Origin: an uncultured Clostridia bacterium
GTDB lineage: Bacteria; Bacillota; Clostridia; Oscillospirales; CAG-272
Assembly: GCA_946061315.1 (NCBI GenBank)
Contig: CAMGRB010000004.1
Span: 1 to 16,802, forward strand
Reading direction: 5' to 3'
DNA: 16,802 nt
The position numbers and the translations under genes were made by a program. This document shows positions 15,266 through 16,802 of this stretch, one piece after another. The notes below the pieces were generated by a model. It made no database searches, had not been told where the DNA came from, and worked only from the letters and a program-made list of their open reading frames with translations. The stretch's first letter is position 1; each line of letters begins with the position of its first letter.

Positions 15266-16802
15266 ATGAAAAAATTCAAAAAAATCATTTTTCTTGCCTG
15301 CTTCGTTATGCTTATCGCCGTTATGGCAATAGCCGTATCTGCATCATCTGCATATGACCCGACAAGAACGGTAGACGTTGATCTTACGAAGCTACCTACG
15401 GGAACAAAAAAAGTTGGCGACGAGGTACTGACCGGTGATAGCGTTACACTTCCGCTTTACCAGAAGAACGAAGATGGTACATACGATGCTCTTACGTGGT
15501 ATATAGTTACCACCACAGAAAGCGACGATACCACCGAAGGTACCGCTGGCACCACCAGCACTACCGTCATCACCCTTGTGTCAATAAAGACCAAGAAAAT
15601 AGCGTATGTAACGAATGACAATAATAAATATTTGAGGCTTTATAAGACTGGTGAAACCGACCCGTATGGTAATGCCGACACGGTAATTACTCCTGGCGAC
15701 ATAGTGGTATTAAACTTTCAGGACGATACCATAAACGCATTGAATGGCGCTGAAAATAATGCGGGCACCGGAGTTCAAATTAAAAGTAGCACGTCTTTGC
15801 AGTACATTTATTTTTCCGACAGTACAAAAAGCTTTCTTTCCAAGCAGTTATTCAGTGGTTGTAAAAACTTGAAGGGCGTTTATTTCGGCGAAAATTCAAA
15901 GCTCACCGCATTTAGCAACAAAACTTTTGAAAATTGCACAAGCTTAACGGAAGTGGTACTTCCGCCGAACTTGAAGGACCCATCATCTGCGTTTATGGGC
16001 TGCACCGGCTTGAAAACAATATCCCTTCCGGCAAGCGTTACGACTTTGTGGTACACTTTTAGTGGATGTACGTCTCTTGAAGAGGTTATATTTGCCGAGG
16101 GCTCTAACCTTACCATTATAGATCAGCAGGCTTTTGAGAATTGCAGTAAACTTACGAGCTTAAATATTCCGAACAGTGTTACAAAAATAGGATATAAGAC
16201 ATTTTTCGGTTGCACATCGCTTTCAGGCGCTATCTCACTTAACAGCGTTACCGAAATAGGAGAACAAGCTTTTAATAGTTGTACCGGTTTGACGGAATTA
16301 ACTCTTCCGAACATAAAGACAATAGTTCAATATGCGTTTAAGGGATGCTCCGGTTTGACAACGGTATCAATTCCGTCAAGCGTCATTGAAAGCCTTGGTA
16401 ATCAGGTGTTTATGGACTGTTCTTCACTTAAAAAGGTTACGTTTGCCGATAGTTCTTCACTTAAAACCTTAAGCAATCAAACTTTTGAAAACTGTGGTTC
16501 TTTGGAGAGCATAAATATTCCAAACGGTGTTACCACAATAGGCTCCAGGGCATTTTATGGTTGCAGCGCCCTTGCGAGCATAAATATTCCGGACGGCGTT
16601 ACAGAAATAGGAGAAATTGCTTTTCGTAGTTGTACAAGTTTGACGGAATTAACTCTTCCGAATATAAAAACAATAGGCAATTATGCGTTTAAGGGATGCT
16701 CCGGTTTGACAATGGTATCAATTCCGTCAAGCGCTCTTGAATCTTTGGGTAATCAGGTGTTTATGGACTGTTCTTCACTTAAAAAGGTTACGTTTGCCGA
16801 TA
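15266..16802 (+). CDS. Secreted BspA-like leucine-rich-repeat protein (3'-partial)
   Basis: The frame is open from the ATG at 15266 to the window edge, 512 codons without a stop. Residues 1 to about 27 form a signal peptide: MKKFKK, a hydrophobic core, then AVSASSA as the likely cleavage region. Residues 30-170 are a non-repetitive head with a Thr/Ser-rich low-complexity stretch (TTTESDDTTEGTAGTTSTT). From about residue 175, at least 14 repeats of the LRR_5/BspA type follow, with the pattern F..C..L..I.IP..V..IG..AF (examples NIPNSVTKIGYKTFFGCTSL and NIPDGVTEIGEIAFRSCTSL). Such proteins are surface or secreted, often adhesins; the binding target cannot be told, and any cell-wall anchor would lie beyond the window. 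Codon use is more AT-rich than in the core genes. It has its own consensus promoter. Confidence 0.93.
   Translation, partial: MKKFKKIIFLACFVMLIAVMAIAVSASSAYDPTRTVDVDLTKLPTGTKKVGDEVLTGDSVTLPLYQKNEDGTYDALTWYIVTTTESDDTTEGTAGTTSTTVITLVSIKTKKIAYVTNDNNKYLRLYKTGETDPYGNADTVITPGDIVVLNFQDDTINALNGAENNAGTGVQIKSSTSLQYIYFSDSTKSFLSKQLFSGCKNLKGVYFGENSKLTAFSNKTFENCTSLTEVVLPPNLKDPSSAFMGCTGLKTISLPASVTTLWYTFSGCTSLEEVIFAEGSNLTIIDQQAFENCSKLTSLNIPNSVTKIGYKTFFGCTSLSGAISLNSVTEIGEQAFNSCTGLTELTLPNIKTIVQYAFKGCSGLTTVSIPSSVIESLGNQVFMDCSSLKKVTFADSSSLKTLSNQTFENCGSLESINIPNGVTTIGSRAFYGCSALASINIPDGVTEIGEIAFRSCTSLTELTLPNIKTIGNYAFKGCSGLTMVSIPSSALESLGNQVFMDCSSLKKVTFAD
16245..16802 (+). repeat. 351-base internal duplication in the surface-protein gene
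   Basis: Bases 16245-16451 are repeated at 16596-16802, exactly 351 bases (117 codons) later. The last 55 bases of each (16397-16451 and 16748-16802) are identical. Each unit covers about five leucine-rich repeats. The window ends inside the second copy, so more copies may follow. Confidence 0.9.

Noticed and set aside
15133..15357. 74-residue + strand open frame overlapping the promoter
   Set aside because: It spans the inverted repeat, G tract, -35/-10 boxes and the signal-peptide region of the real gene in another frame.

Overview
The window reads as the replication-origin region of a moderate-GC Clostridia-type Firmicute. The gene order dnaA - oriC - dnaN - recF - remB - gyrB - gyrA is the classic Firmicute origin order. 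Gene starts carry strong GGAGG-type ribosome binding sites, and the promoter at the far end is a perfect sigma-A consensus. The protein sequences (DnaA, RecA, RimO, PgsA) look clostridial, and the interspersed GC-rich repeats and BspA-like surface protein fit a gut or animal-associated member. I cannot name a genus from sequence alone. All recognised genes are on the + strand.

Layout. (1) 2-1387: dnaA, missing only a few N-terminal codons at the left edge. (2) 1388-1720: oriC, with DnaA-box-like 9-mers, a GC-rich spacer, a clear DnaA-trio array and an AT-rich unwinding stretch. (3) 1721-8790: dnaN, recF, remB, gyrB and gyrA, nearly back to back; yaaA (rlbA), which lies between dnaN and recF in Bacillus, is absent. 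(4) 8831-9397: an unrecognised lipoprotein. (5) 9440-13154: recA, recX, rimO and pgsA. (6) 13166-14170: a membrane-anchored extracytoplasmic protein with possible beta-propeller repeats, ending in a clear intrinsic terminator at 14177-14206. (7) 14207-15126: a gene-free island packed with small interspersed repeats, many with the GTAG-or-GTGG-plus-hairpin form of REP elements, and a second terminator-like hairpin. (8) 15127-16802: an inverted repeat, a run of nine G, a perfect sigma-A promoter and the start of a large secreted leucine-rich-repeat (BspA-type) protein that runs off the right edge.

How it fits together. DnaA, the origin, the sliding clamp, RecF and gyrase start replication, stabilise forks and relieve supercoiling. 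RecA and its modulator RecX follow, then a ribosomal protein S12 modification enzyme and a phospholipid synthase. The core block (2-14170) is compact and ordinary in content; the repeat island separates it from the surface-protein locus.

I found no clearly new multi-gene system. The observations most worth a second look are: an Arg in place of the nearly invariant DnaA-box-reading His of DnaA together with atypical DnaA boxes; Gln and Gly at the two classic quinolone positions of GyrA; the REP-like and two-hairpin repeat families; and the G9 tract just upstream of the surface-protein promoter.
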